Of a stretch of DNA of 43,403 bases, positions 16,046 to 25,200 are shown one piece after another; within the stretch, counting starts at the first letter, position 1, and each line of letters begins with the position of its first letter. The position numbers and the translations under genes were made by a program. Location of the stretch: assembly GCA_964465355.1 (NCBI GenBank), contig CAYXJZ010000023.1:1-43403 (forward strand), written 5' to 3'. The notes under the pieces are model-generated. The model was not told the DNA's origin. It searched no databases and saw only the letters and a list, made by a program, of their open reading frames with translations. The stretch comes from JAABTL01 sp964465355 (GTDB lineage Bacteria > Deinococcota > Deinococci > Deinococcales > Trueperaceae).

Positions 16046-18727
16046 ATGCGCAAGACCAACGTCATCCTGCTCGCCCTCGTCCTCGGTCTGGCCGTGCTGG
16101 CAGGCTGTGGCGGCACGAACCCACCGGGACCGGAGGTGTTCGTCGAGGAGAACGCCTGGCATGGCGGCATCCCCGACGACGCCGAGATCGTCGCTCCAGA
16201 CGAGTTCAGGCGCCTGGTCGCCTCCGGCGACCTGGTGCTCACCAGCAGCCTTGCGGTGGAAGCCGCCAGTGAGGCTCGCGAGGCGCAGTTCCTTCAGGAC
16301 AGGCAGGCCCTGATCGACATGGGCAATCCCTCAGAGGCCCTCTTGGCCCTGCTGGAAGAGGCGGAGGGGCACGATGCCTTCGAGGGCGACCTCTCGTTGG
16401 CCGTGGATGAAGGCGCCATCGTCGTCGACGGCATCGGTGCCCGGCTGAGCCAGGCCCTGATCGTCGCCGAGCTGGCCGCCAGCCCCGAGAACGCGCTCAT
16501 CGACTACCGGCAGACCTACGACATGCTGCCAGAGGACCTCAGGGACGCCGCCCCATCGCCGGAGAGCTTGGAGGGCCGGCCACTGGCCGAGATCCTCCAA
16601 GCCCTGCACGACCTCGACGCCGCTCTGGGTGAAGGGGACTGGCTGGACGAGACCGCCCACCTCGAGACCTCCCCGGTCGGGCCCATGGACCTCCTTGGCG
16701 ACCTCTCTGGTCCGATGGCCACCCTGCGGCCGGGCGCCGGCAGCGACCAGGACGCCAGTTGCGCATCGCCCACCGGCCTCGCAGCGGAGTACTGGTTCCC
16801 GCTGAAGTACTTCATCTCGCCCATGAAGAACCAGGCCAACCGCGGCACCTGCTGGGCCTTCACCGCCATCGGCGCCGTCGAGAGCCGGGAGCGGGTACAG
16901 AACGCCAACGCCGTCAACCTCTCGGAGCAGTTCCTGGTCAACAAGGTCAAGGAGGACTGGGACTCCAGCGACTTCGTCGACGGCTACTTCGCCGAGCGCG
17001 CCCTCAACCTGGCGGTGGACCGGGGCCAGACCTTGATGCACGAGGGAGGCTGGACCTACAACCCATCGCCCAACCGGCCGGCAGGGGCCAGTGGCAACGC
17101 AGCCGCCTACGCCAGGGCCTGCGACCCCTACGGCGTCGGGGCCAACGGCGGCACCTGCTCGGAGACCGCCCATCAGAGCCGACGCGTGTGCAGCACCGTC
17201 ATCATCACGGTCTGCGGCTACGCCACGGTGAACCTCAGCGGCGGCGGCATCGCCGCCAGCCGCAGCTACCAGGTGTGGGCAAGCGGCCAGGCCTTCGACC
17301 TGAACCGCTACCGCCTGATGCTCTCCCAGGGCTACGTGCTCATGGCCTCCTTCCCCGTCTACGAGGGCTTCATGAGCGCGCCCCGCGGCGTCGTGAGCGA
17401 CTACGCCCGCGAGTTCATCAACGACGCTGGCGCCCTGGTCCCTGGGTCATACGGCGGGCACGCCGTGCAGATCGTCGGCTTCATCAGCAACGCGCAGATG
17501 ACCAAGTCGGGACGGCCCCCGGTCAACATCGGGGGAGGCGGCTACTTCATCGTCAAGAACTCCTGGGGTTGCGGCTCGGGCGACGGCGGCTACTGGTACG
17601 TGCCCGCCGACTACGTCAGCGGCCGCTTCACCTCCCTCCACGCCTTGGCCTTCGACGGGCGGCGCAGCGACGCATGGCGTGCCGAGCAGGACCTGCCAGG
17701 CGGCAGCGACGCGCCGCAGATCGAGATCAGGACCAGCCCAGCGCCTGTGCAGTTGCGGGTGAGCACCAACCTTGCCCCCTTCTTCCGGGTGTCGCACGAG
17801 GTCGCCAAGAGCGTCCGCCTCAAGGTCAGCTCCAGCGTCCTCGGCACGCTCTACGACGGCCCTTGGAGCACCGACACTGACGCCCTCTTCGGCTCCACCC
17901 TGAACTACGCCTTCCCGCAGGTGGGCGATCAGTACCTCAGCCTCGAAGCACGCTACGGCACCGTCGTCCGCTACGCCCTGCTCATCGTCAGGGTGAACAA
18001 CAGCCCGCCGACGCTGACCCTCCACGCGCCAAGCACGGCCTTCGTCGGGGAGGCCTTCCCCATCACGGCCTCGGTGGCCGATCCCAACGAGACCGACCTC
18101 GCCAGGCTGTGTTCCGCCACCACCTGGACCGCCAGCGCGCCGGACGTCGTCCTCTCCAGCAGCAGCGGCTGTGAGGTCGTGGTCACCTTCGGCGCCACCG
18201 GTTCGCGCACGGTGAGCGCCACGGTGCGCGACCGTGAGGGCCTCACCACCAGCAGGTCTGTCCAACGGACCGTGGCACCGGCGCCAGAGAACCCCTACCC
18301 GCGCATCCTCAGCGGTGGCGTGTACTCGCGCGATGCACGCTTCATCGATGGCACCTTCATCGGCTGCGACAATACGCCCATGACCACCGGCGCCCTCATC
18401 GACCTGCGCGAGCAGGGCTGCACCCTCAGCATCTTCGGCGATCCGCCATGGCGTTACCTGGCCGCCGTCACGGTGGAGAACCCTGACGGCGAGGCGCTCA
18501 GCTACGACTGGCGTCTGTGGGTCACCTACCTCGACGGGGACCGGCTCTACAACAGCGCCATCGGCTCTGCCGACGCTGCGATGGACCTCCGCAACGCCTA
18601 CAACGCCATCCCCTCCACCCTTCCCTGCCACGTCACCGTCACCGTCCACGCCCCCGATCCAAGCCGCAGCAAGAGCGCCACGCTGTGGACGGGGCAGTGC
18701 ACGATGAACACCATCAACATCAACTAG
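16046..18727 (+). CDS. Papain-like (peptidase C1 family) lipoprotein
   Basis: This is an 893-residue exported lipoprotein. The signal is MRKTNVILLALVLGLAVLAG followed by Cys21 (lipobox LAGC), so it is anchored on the outside of a membrane. After a ~230-residue pro- or spacer region comes a C1 protease domain with Gln263 and Cys269 (KNQANRGTCWAF), His472 (YGGHAVQIVGF) and Asn505 (IVKNSWGCGSGDGGYW). All four catalytic positions are present. An unusually long insert lies between Cys and His. The C-terminal ~300 residues look like Ig/PKD-type beta domains (NNSPPTLTLHAPSTAFVGEA). GGGAAGGAGAACC fixes the ATG at 16046. It lies just behind the ATPase-TPR-BTAD regulator, possibly its target. A strong bidirectional terminator follows. 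Confidence 0.9.
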   Translation: MRKTNVILLALVLGLAVLAGCGGTNPPGPEVFVEENAWHGGIPDDAEIVAPDEFRRLVASGDLVLTSSLAVEAASEAREAQFLQDRQALIDMGNPSEALLALLEEAEGHDAFEGDLSLAVDEGAIVVDGIGARLSQALIVAELAASPENALIDYRQTYDMLPEDLRDAAPSPESLEGRPLAEILQALHDLDAALGEGDWLDETAHLETSPVGPMDLLGDLSGPMATLRPGAGSDQDASCASPTGLAAEYWFPLKYFISPMKNQANRGTCWAFTAIGAVESRERVQNANAVNLSEQFLVNKVKEDWDSSDFVDGYFAERALNLAVDRGQTLMHEGGWTYNPSPNRPAGASGNAAAYARACDPYGVGANGGTCSETAHQSRRVCSTVIITVCGYATVNLSGGGIAASRSYQVWASGQAFDLNRYRLMLSQGYVLMASFPVYEGFMSAPRGVVSDYAREFINDAGALVPGSYGGHAVQIVGFISNAQMTKSGRPPVNIGGGGYFIVKNSWGCGSGDGGYWYVPADYVSGRFTSLHALAFDGRRSDAWRAEQDLPGGSDAPQIEIRTSPAPVQLRVSTNLAPFFRVSHEVAKSVRLKVSSSVLGTLYDGPWSTDTDALFGSTLNYAFPQVGDQYLSLEARYGTVVRYALLIVRVNNSPPTLTLHAPSTAFVGEAFPITASVADPNETDLARLCSATTWTASAPDVVLSSSSGCEVVVTFGATGSRTVSATVRDREGLTTSRSVQRTVAPAPENPYPRILSGGVYSRDARFIDGTFIGCDNTPMTTGALIDLREQGCTLSIFGDPPWRYLAAVTVENPDGEALSYDWRLWVTYLDGDRLYNSAIGSADAAMDLRNAYNAIPSTLPCHVTVTVHAPDPSRSKSATLWTGQCTMNTININ

Positions 18728-18750
18728 CGAGGCCTCGACCCCGCTGCTGT

Positions 18751-18788
18751 CTCCCGGCCGGCCCTCAACGAGAGGGGCCGGCCGGGAG
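18751..18788. terminator. Bidirectional hairpin between convergent genes
   Basis: A 14-bp perfect inverted repeat (CTCCCGGCCGGCCC, 18751-18764, with GGGCCGGCCGGGAG, 18775-18788) lies between the stop codons of the convergent protease and phosphatase genes. There is no T-tract, but stem length and position fit a terminator for both. Confidence 0.65.
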
Positions 18789-18790
18789 CG

Positions 18791-19366
18791 TCAAGGGACC
18801 GGTGAGAGGCGGTCCACGATGCTGACGGATGTGAGGTCCGGCAGGTCGAGGGACACGTAGGAAGGCAGGCCCAGCCGCTTCCACAGGCCATGGGGCTCCA
18901 TGCCGACCTTCCTGGCCAGGTAGAGGGAGATGACCGTGCCATGCGCCACGATCACGGTCGTGCCAGAGGCGGACTCCTGCAGGACTGCGTCCACCGCCGC
19001 CTCGAAGCGCGCGCCTGCCGCCTCGGCCGTCTCGGCGCCCATGACCAGCTCGGTGGGCCGCGAGAAGAAGGCCGCCACGGCAGCTTGGAAGGCCTCATCG
19101 CCGAGGAAGCCGACGCCGCGCCGGTCATGCTCGTGCAGGCCGGGGCGGGTCGCGTGTGGCAGGCCGAGGTGCTGCGCCAGGATGCGCGCCGTCTCCTCCG
19201 CCTTGGGTTCGACGCTGCTGAACACACGGTCAGGCCGGTCGTCGGTGAGCGCCTCCGCCAGGAGCATGGCATCGGCCCGGCCTTGCTCGGAGAGGCGCCA
19301 TAGGCTGGCGGGGACCTCCGGCTCGATGGCGGGCATGGCGTGCTTGACGAGGATGAGGTGGGGCAT
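18791..19366 (-). CDS. Histidine phosphatase (phosphoglycerate mutase-like) family protein
   Basis: This 191-residue protein begins MPHLILVKHAMPAIEP. The phosphatase RHG motif appears as K8-H9-A10, with His9 the expected phospho-acceptor and Lys replacing the usual Arg. SSVEPKAEETARILAQHLGL (~50-69) and TVIVAHGTVISLYLARKVG (around residue 150) supply the later conserved Glu region and second His. Members remove phosphate from sugars, nucleotides or proteins. No Shine-Dalgarno lies before the ATG (CACTCCCCCC). A TACACT hexamer sits six bases upstream, so this may be a leaderless transcript of the type common in Deinococcota. It is convergent with the protease gene. Confidence 0.87.
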   Translation of the reverse strand: MPHLILVKHAMPAIEPEVPASLWRLSEQGRADAMLLAEALTDDRPDRVFSSVEPKAEETARILAQHLGLPHATRPGLHEHDRRGVGFLGDEAFQAAVAAFFSRPTELVMGAETAEAAGARFEAAVDAVLQESASGTTVIVAHGTVISLYLARKVGMEPHGLWKRLGLPSYVSLDLPDLTSVSIVDRLSPVP

Positions 19367-19570
19367 GGGGGGAGTGTATGGCCGAGGGTGACAGGGCAGG
19401 CGTCTCTCGCCGCAGGCATCGGCACTTTGCCGCCTCGGGTCAACCCGTCCACAAGGACCGATGCCTCCCACGCGCTACGGTGTCAACCCAGCGGGAACTG
19501 TCACGGCCACGGCGAGCGCGATACGCTGACCTCAACCCCGCGTCGTCCATGGCGCCCCTGGAGCCCTCCC

Positions 19571-20347
19571 ATGCAACTCCACTTCCTCGGCACAGCCTCC
19601 GGCCTGCCCACCGCCCAGCGCGCCTCGCAGACCATCGCCCTGGAGACCGACAGCGGCGATCTGGTCCTTCTTGACGTGGCCGACGGCGCCTCGCACCTGC
19701 TCTTGCGCCAAGGCCTCGACCACGCGAGGGTGAGCGACGTCGTCATCTCCCACATGCATGCCGACCACCACAGCGGCCTCGCGCAGTTCCTGAAGACGGC
19801 CATGCACCACAAGCGCACCGCGCCCTTGCGGCTCTTCGCACCGTCGGAGGGCCTCGAGGCGCTGCAGGCCTACCTGCGCGCCAGCTACCTCGTGCCCGAA
19901 TGGATGGGCTACGAGATCCAGTGGACGGCCATCCAGCCCAGCCAGGCCTTGGCAGCAGGCGGCCGGCTCCTGGCCGAGCCCAACGAGCATCTGGCCAGGG
20001 TGCGGCGCAGGGCCGAGGCCTTGACCGAGGTGCCGGCCTCGTGGGCCTACCAGAGCTACAGCTTCGTCCTCGAGATCGCAGGCAAGCGGCTGGTCTACGC
20101 AGGCAACCTTGACCTGCGCGCCAGCGAGATCAGCGCCATGGCTGCCGGCGGCGACCTGGTCATCATGGAGTTGGCTCATCTGAAGTACCTGGAGCTGGCG
20201 GAAGACATCGCCCACTGGCGTGCGCCCCTGCTGCTCATCCACTTCCACCCGCGCTACGACGGCGCCGAGCGCGAGGCGCTCGAGAGCTGGGCGGCCAGCC
20301 GACCGCAGGTCACGCTGACCCACGATGGCATGACCTTCCCGTTCTGA
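19571..20347 (+). CDS. MBL-fold metallo-hydrolase
   Basis: This 258-residue metallo-beta-lactamase-fold protein opens MQLHFLGTASGLPTAQRASQ, in the manner of RNase Z-like enzymes. It has the metal-binding SHMHADHHSG with His61, His63, Asp65 and His66, VYAGNLDLR (~residue 176) as the distal Asp strand, and LLLIHFHPRYDG with the last His (~225). Usual substrates are phosphodiesters, lactones or thioesters. The middle insert expected for an RNase Z exosite is not obvious, so RNase Z itself is not claimed. GGAG lies about nine bases before the ATG. It is divergent from the phosphatase at 19366, with a 204-bp gap in which I saw no clear operator. Confidence 0.87.
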   Translation: MQLHFLGTASGLPTAQRASQTIALETDSGDLVLLDVADGASHLLLRQGLDHARVSDVVISHMHADHHSGLAQFLKTAMHHKRTAPLRLFAPSEGLEALQAYLRASYLVPEWMGYEIQWTAIQPSQALAAGGRLLAEPNEHLARVRRRAEALTEVPASWAYQSYSFVLEIAGKRLVYAGNLDLRASEISAMAAGGDLVIMELAHLKYLELAEDIAHWRAPLLLIHFHPRYDGAEREALESWAASRPQVTLTHDGMTFPF

Positions 20348-20362
20348 CGGGGCAGCCGAGCG

Positions 20363-20794
20363 TTACAGCACCCCATGCTCCCTCAGCACCGCCTGCTCGT
20401 CGCCCGTGACCCAACCGAAGATGCAGAGCCGGCCACCGAGGTCCTGCACCAGGTAGTGCACCTCGAAGTCGATGCGGACCTCCGCTTCGTCCGGGCGTTG
20501 GTACACGGAGCCCCAAGCCACGTGCGCGATGCCGTGGAGGTCGTCGAGAGGACTGAAGCGCAGGCCGATGATCCACATGCGCTGCGTGCCGATGGCACGG
20601 TAACGGGCGTAGCCCTGGTCCATCACCGACCTCAGCGCCTCGTCGTTGTGACCCACCATCACCCCGGCGGGTGATGCGGCCACGAAGGCGCTGGCGTAGC
20701 AGGAGGTGATCTCGTCCAGAACGGCCTCACCGGCCAGCGCCTGGTTGAACAGGCGCTCGTAGCGCTCGAAGAGCTGCTTCACGGCTGTCTCCAC
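20363..20794 (-). CDS. SnoaL-like / NTF2-fold protein (DUF4440-type)
   Basis: This 143-residue protein has the cone-shaped NTF2-fold pattern: an N-terminal helix (VKQLFERYERLFNQAL), a short DEITSCYASAFVAASPAG loop, then beta strands (WIIGLRFSPLDDLHGIAHVAWGSVYQ, and VRIDFEVHYLVQDLGGRLCIFGW). Members are either small hydrolases/isomerases or ligand-binding proteins, and no catalytic residues can be assigned. The start is GTG at 20794, seven bases after a perfect AGGAGG that itself overlaps the stop codon of the upstream methyltransferase gene. The two are therefore co-transcribed and probably coupled. Confidence 0.8.
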   Translation of the reverse strand: METAVKQLFERYERLFNQALAGEAVLDEITSCYASAFVAASPAGVMVGHNDEALRSVMDQGYARYRAIGTQRMWIIGLRFSPLDDLHGIAHVAWGSVYQRPDEAEVRIDFEVHYLVQDLGGRLCIFGWVTGDEQAVLREHGVL

Positions 20795-20805
20795 CTTGCT
20801 ACCTC

Positions 20806-21324
20806 CTAGCTCAGCTGAGCGACCGCAGCGTAGATGTCCTGCGGCCCGTAACGCGACCGGATGCGGCCGATCTCCCGAGGCCGGCTCAAACCAGCGGCAG
20901 GCGCCATGGCCGCGAAGCGGTCAGGAGGCACGGGATGTGGCACCCAGCGTCCCCCTCGCCTCTGGTCATACTCGACCAGGATGAAGGCCGCGCCCTGCTT
21001 CAGGTGACCGACCAAGGTGCCGAGCAGCGAGACCTGGTCGCGCACGAAGTGCAGGGCGTTGGCCATGACGATGCCGTCCAACTCGGGCAAGGCAAGGGGC
21101 TGGGTGAAGTCGGCCTGGTGCGTGACGATGCGGGCCCGCTTCGCTGTAGCCTCGGCAGCCCGCACGCCAGGTCGCAGGTCAACGGCGTGCACCACCCCGT
21201 GCCGGCCGAGCAGCGTGGCCAGGGCCAGCGTGAAGGTGCCGGCACCGGCGCCAAGGTCGGCCCATACGCCGCCGGGCGCCGCGACCCCGTCACGGATCAA
21301 CGCGATGGCTTCGGATGGCTCCAC
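20806..21324 (-). CDS. Class I SAM-dependent methyltransferase
   Basis: This is a 172-residue protein with motif I VWADLGAGAGTFTLALATLLG (~residues 20-40), the acidic strand HAVDLRPGVRA, ARIVTHQADFTQPL, and motif IV-like LDGIVMANALHFVRD. It is short for the class but has the full Rossmann core; the substrate-recognition part after residue 120 is small. It is expected to methylate a small molecule or protein. The start is GTG at 21324 with little Shine-Dalgarno. It is the first gene of a two-gene unit with the SnoaL-like protein, 11 bp apart, and diverges from the cytochrome gene. Confidence 0.87.
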   Translation of the reverse strand: MEPSEAIALIRDGVAAPGGVWADLGAGAGTFTLALATLLGRHGVVHAVDLRPGVRAAEATAKRARIVTHQADFTQPLALPELDGIVMANALHFVRDQVSLLGTLVGHLKQGAAFILVEYDQRRGGRWVPHPVPPDRFAAMAPAAGLSRPREIGRIRSRYGPQDIYAAVAQLS

Positions 21325-21413
21325 GTCAGCAGGCTAGCGCGCGGAGCCCGAGACCAGGCATCGTGAACGTCCTGGATGCCGCGATATCGTGGCGCGGAAG
21401 GAGGCGACGCATC

Positions 21414-21968
21414 TTGCCCCGCCAGGACACCACGCCCAAGCTGCTCATCTCCTTGCTCACCCTTGGCCTCCTGCTCGCCCTGCTGCTGATCGCCTGCGCC
21501 CCGACGATCGTCGCCGGCGCCCGCAGCCGCAGCCAGGCGGAGCTGCTGGCCCAAGGCGCCGAGCTCTACGCCTTCCATTGCTCTACCTGCCACGGCGCCA
21601 CCGGCCTCGGCCTAGACGAGGCGCGCCTGCACTTCCCAGCCGACCACGCCTACTGCGAGCGCTGCCACAACCCGCTCAACCCCGCCCGCATGACCATCCA
21701 GCAGATGCAGGCGAACCAGACGGCCTTCGCCATCGGCGACCCGCCACCACTCACCGACCCGGAGCGGATGGCCCGCTTCGGCACGGCAGGGAACCTCTAC
21801 CGCTACCTGCAGGTCGCCATGCCGCGTTGGAACCCCGGCAGCCTCTCGGACGAGGGCTACCTGGCCGTCACCGCACATCTGCTGCATGGCGTCGGTCTGC
21901 TGCCGCGCGCAGCCGCCATCGATCTGGCGACGCTCGACGCCCTCCCACTGGATCCAGCCGCGCGCTGA
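21414..21968 (+). CDS. Cytochrome c-type lipoprotein with two CxxCH motifs
   Basis: This 184-residue protein is read from TTG at 21414, nine bases after AAGGAGG (21398-21404). The N-terminus is hydrophobic (LLISLLTLGLLLALLLIAC) with lipobox LIAC and Cys28. Haem-binding motifs are HCSTCHG (Cys56-Cys59-His60) and YCERCHN (Cys81-Cys84-His85), only 25 residues apart, followed by Met residues (MTIQQMQ; VAMPRWNPG) that could be axial ligands. VAMPRW...SDEGYLAVTAHLL is the usual C-terminal helix of class I cytochrome c. It would carry electrons on the outer face of the cytoplasmic membrane or in the periplasm. Whether both sites bind haem is uncertain: the second could be structural. No oxidase genes are nearby. 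Confidence 0.85.
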   Translation: MPRQDTTPKLLISLLTLGLLLALLLIACAPTIVAGARSRSQAELLAQGAELYAFHCSTCHGATGLGLDEARLHFPADHAYCERCHNPLNPARMTIQQMQANQTAFAIGDPPPLTDPERMARFGTAGNLYRYLQVAMPRWNPGSLSDEGYLAVTAHLLHGVGLLPRAAAIDLATLDALPLDPAAR

Positions 21969-22068
21969 GATGCCGTTCTCATCATCCCTATCATCCTGAC
22001 CAAACCTGACACACATGCCCGGGACCTAAGCTCGGTCCAGGACCCAACCTGGTGTCTACGAAGCGCAG

Positions 22069-22098
22069 GCGTTCCGCGAACGCACGTTCCCAAGAACG
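22069..22098. promoter_or_regulatory. Tandem GAACG inverted repeats, SOS-box-like, upstream of small membrane gene
   Basis: GCGTTC-CGC-GAACGC (22069-22083) and CGTTC-CCAA-GAACG (22085/22094-22098) are two adjacent dyads. Between them lies CGAAC-GCAC-GTTCC (22077-22090), which fits the GAAC-N4-GTTC form of Gram-positive-type LexA boxes. It sits about 50-70 bp before the ATG at 22142. A LexA or other stress repressor is a guess. Confidence 0.35.
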
Positions 22099-22141
22099 CA
22101 CACGCTCCGTCCGTGCCCGCCCCCCGAAGGAGGCACCGCGC

Positions 22142-22294
22142 ATGCTTACGACCATCGCCATCATCCTGCTCGTCCTATGGTTGCTCGGACTGATCACCAA
22201 CGTGACGCTCGGCGGCTTCATCTATGTGCTGCTCGTGGTCGCCTTGGTGCTGTTCGTGGTGAGGCTGCTGAGCGGCCGCACACCCCGCGTCTAG
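22142..22294 (+). CDS. Lmo0937-family small membrane protein
   Basis: This is a 50-residue protein that is nearly all membrane: two hydrophobic helices (LTTIAIILLVLWLLGLITN and GGFIYVLLVVALVLFVVRLL) joined by VTLGG, ending SGRTPRV. This matches the Lmo0937/DUF5670 pattern (WLLGL-x-T-x5-GGF), small inner-membrane proteins often induced by envelope or general stress; their function is unknown. AAGGAGG lies nine bases before the ATG. Its TAG stop overlaps the stop of the convergent glucan synthase gene within one CTAG. Confidence 0.85.
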   Translation: MLTTIAIILLVLWLLGLITNVTLGGFIYVLLVVALVLFVVRLLSGRTPRV

Positions 22295-25200
22295 GGAAGG
22301 CTGCCTGAGCGCCGCCGTACCCCGTTCAACGGGATCCACAGCCTGAGGTGGTGAATACCCCCATCCAGCGGTACGCGCACCAGCCCATCCGGGCATGGCA
22401 GCGGCACCTCATCAAGAACGGCGTGCATCTCCTCACCCTCGAGATGCGCGTCGTTCTTCACGTGGATGGTGCAATGGCTGCCTGCCAGCCGCACGGTGGC
22501 CTCGAAGCCCGGCCATTCGCTGGGCAGGCATGGCTCCACGATCAGGGCGTCGCCCTCGCGGCGGATGCCGAGGATGCCTTCCATGCCCGCTCGGTACATC
22601 CATCCCGCCGAACCCGTGTACCAGGTCCAGCCGCCGCGGCCCACATGGGGAGCGACCGAGTACACGTCGGCGGCCACCACGTAGGGCTCGACCTTGTAGC
22701 GTTCCACGCCTTCGGCCGTGCGGGCGTGGTGGATGGGGTTGAGCAGGCCGAAGAGCTCGGCCGCCTGATCGCCCTGGCCCATCCGGGCGTAGGCCAGCAT
22801 CGCCCACATGGCGGCGTGGCTGTACTGTCCGCCGTTCTCGCGCAGCCCAGGCGGGTAGGCCTTGATGTAGCCGGGGTCCAGCGGGCCCCGGTCGAAGGGC
22901 GGGGTGAACAGCAGGACCAGCCCCTCGTCCCTGCGGACCAGGTAGCGCCCGACCGAGGCCATGGCGGTGGCCGCGCGCTCAGGATCGGCGGCGCCGGAGA
23001 GCACCGCCCAGGACTGGGCGATGGAGTCGATGGCGCATGACTCGTTGTCCCGCGACCCCAGCCATGTCCCGTCGTCGAAGGTGGCCCGGCGGTACCAGCG
23101 GCCGTCCCAAGCCTCCCGCTCGATGGCCTCGCGCAGCGAACTGGCATGGGCCGACCAGAGGCGCGCCCGCTCGGCGTCCGCCTCCGTGCCGCGGCTCTCG
23201 GCCAGGGGCGCGAACATCTGCAGGGTATGCAGCAGCAGCCAGCCCAGCCACACGCTCTCGCCTTGGCCGCCGTGGCCCACCCGGTTCATGCCGTCGTTCC
23301 AGTCGCCGCCGCCCATGAGCGGCAGGCCGTGCTCGCCGCTGAGGTCCACCGCCTGGTCCAGCGCCCTGGCGCAGTGCTCGAACAGCGAGGCCGAGCTGTC
23401 GGCGATCATTGGCTGGAAGAAGGCGTCGTGCTCTTCTGGAGGCAGCAGGGGGCCTTCGAGGAAGGGCACCATCTCGTCGAGGACGGCGCCGTCGCCCGTG
23501 CGCCTGATGTAGGTGGCGGCGGCGAAGGCCAGCCACACCCGGTCGTCGGAGATGTGGGTGCGCACACCCTGGCCGGAGTGGGGCAGCCACCAGTGCTGCA
23601 CGTCGCCTTCCACGAACTGCCGGCCGGCGGCGCGCAGCAGATGCTGGCGGGTGGCCTCCGGGCGGACGAAGGTGAGGGCCATGCTGTCTTGCAACTGGTC
23701 GCGGAAGCCGTAGGCGCCGCTGGCCTGGTAGAAGGCCGACCGCGCCCAGATCCGGCAGGCCTGGGTCTGGTAGAGCAGCCAGCCGTTGAGCATGATGTCC
23801 ATGGCCCGGTCGGGCGTCCTCACCTGGACGGCGGCGAGCACCTCCGCCCAATGCTGCCGTACCGCCGCCAACTCGGCGTCCAGGTCGGCAGCGCGGTAGC
23901 GCTGGATCAGCGTCCTCGCCTCGTCCGCCGAGCCAGCCTGGCCCAGGAAGGCATCGACCACCACCGTCTCGCCCGGCCCGATCTCCACCACCCTTTGCAA
24001 GGCGGCGCAGGGGTCGAGCCCTGCGCCCGTCGCCCCCGACAGGGGCGTGGTGCCCTGCAGTGCGACAGGCGCCTCGGGCCCACCACCCCGCCCAAGGAAC
24101 TCGGTGCGGTCGGCGGTCCAGGCGGTGGCACCGCCGGCGATGTCGCTGAAGGCGACCCGCCCGGGGAAGGCGGTGCTCCATGGCTGGCGCGCCAGCAAGG
24201 CGCCGGTCTGCGCGTCCATCTCGGTGATGAGGAAGGGCGCCGACGCCCGCCTCGAGGTGCCGAGCACCCAGTCGAGGTAGGTGGTGACGGCGATGCGCCT
24301 GGTCGAGCCGCTGCGGTTGCTCAGCTTGAGCCTGGAGACCTTGATCGGGTCGTCGAGTGGCACGAACTGCAGCAGCTCGCTGGCGATGCCGCCCACCTCG
24401 TGCTCGAAGCTGCTGTAGCCCTGACCGTGGCGGGCGATGTAGGTGCCTGCGTCGCGGATCGGCCGTGCGGTGGGGCTCCACAGCTCGCCTGTGGCCTCGT
24501 CGCGAAGGTAGATCGCCTCGCCGACCGCGTCGACCACGGGGTCGTTCGACCATGGGCTGAGCTGGTTCTCGCGGCTGTTCTCGGCCCAGGTGTAGCCGCT
24601 GCCCTCGGCCGACACCTGGAAGCCGAAGCGCGGGTTGGCGATCACGTTGATCCAAGGCGCCGGCGTGCTGCGGCCCGCCTCCAGGACGGTCACGTACTCG
24701 CGTCCGTCGTCGGCGAAGCCACCGAGGCCGTTGAAGAACTCCAGGTCGGCGGGCGGCGGCAGCCGCGTGGGGGGCAGCGGGGGCGGCGGCGGTCCGGGGA
24801 GGGCGGCGCGCGAGGTGGCGGAGGAGCGCAGCCGCTCCACCTGGCGGGCGAGGGGGCCGCGCCTGGCCACCAGCACCACCCTGGCCACCGACAGCAGCAG
24901 GGCCCTCACCTCCACGCTGATCAGGTCGGCGCGGAGCGTGAAGACCGAGCCGCGGTCCGTGCCTTCGACCATGCGCGGGCGACCCCTGATGTTGCGGACG
25001 GCGGCTTCGATCTCCATCTGCAGGTCCTGGAGGTAGGAGGAGGCATGCTCGTTGACGATGACCAGATCGACCTCGAGCCGTTTGCTGCGCCAGTACTCCT
25101 GCGCCTGCAGCAACTGCCTCACCAGGGCCATGTCGTCGGCGTCGTCGATCCGCAGCAGCACGATCGGCAGGTCGCCGGAGATGGCGTGGGGCCACAGGCC

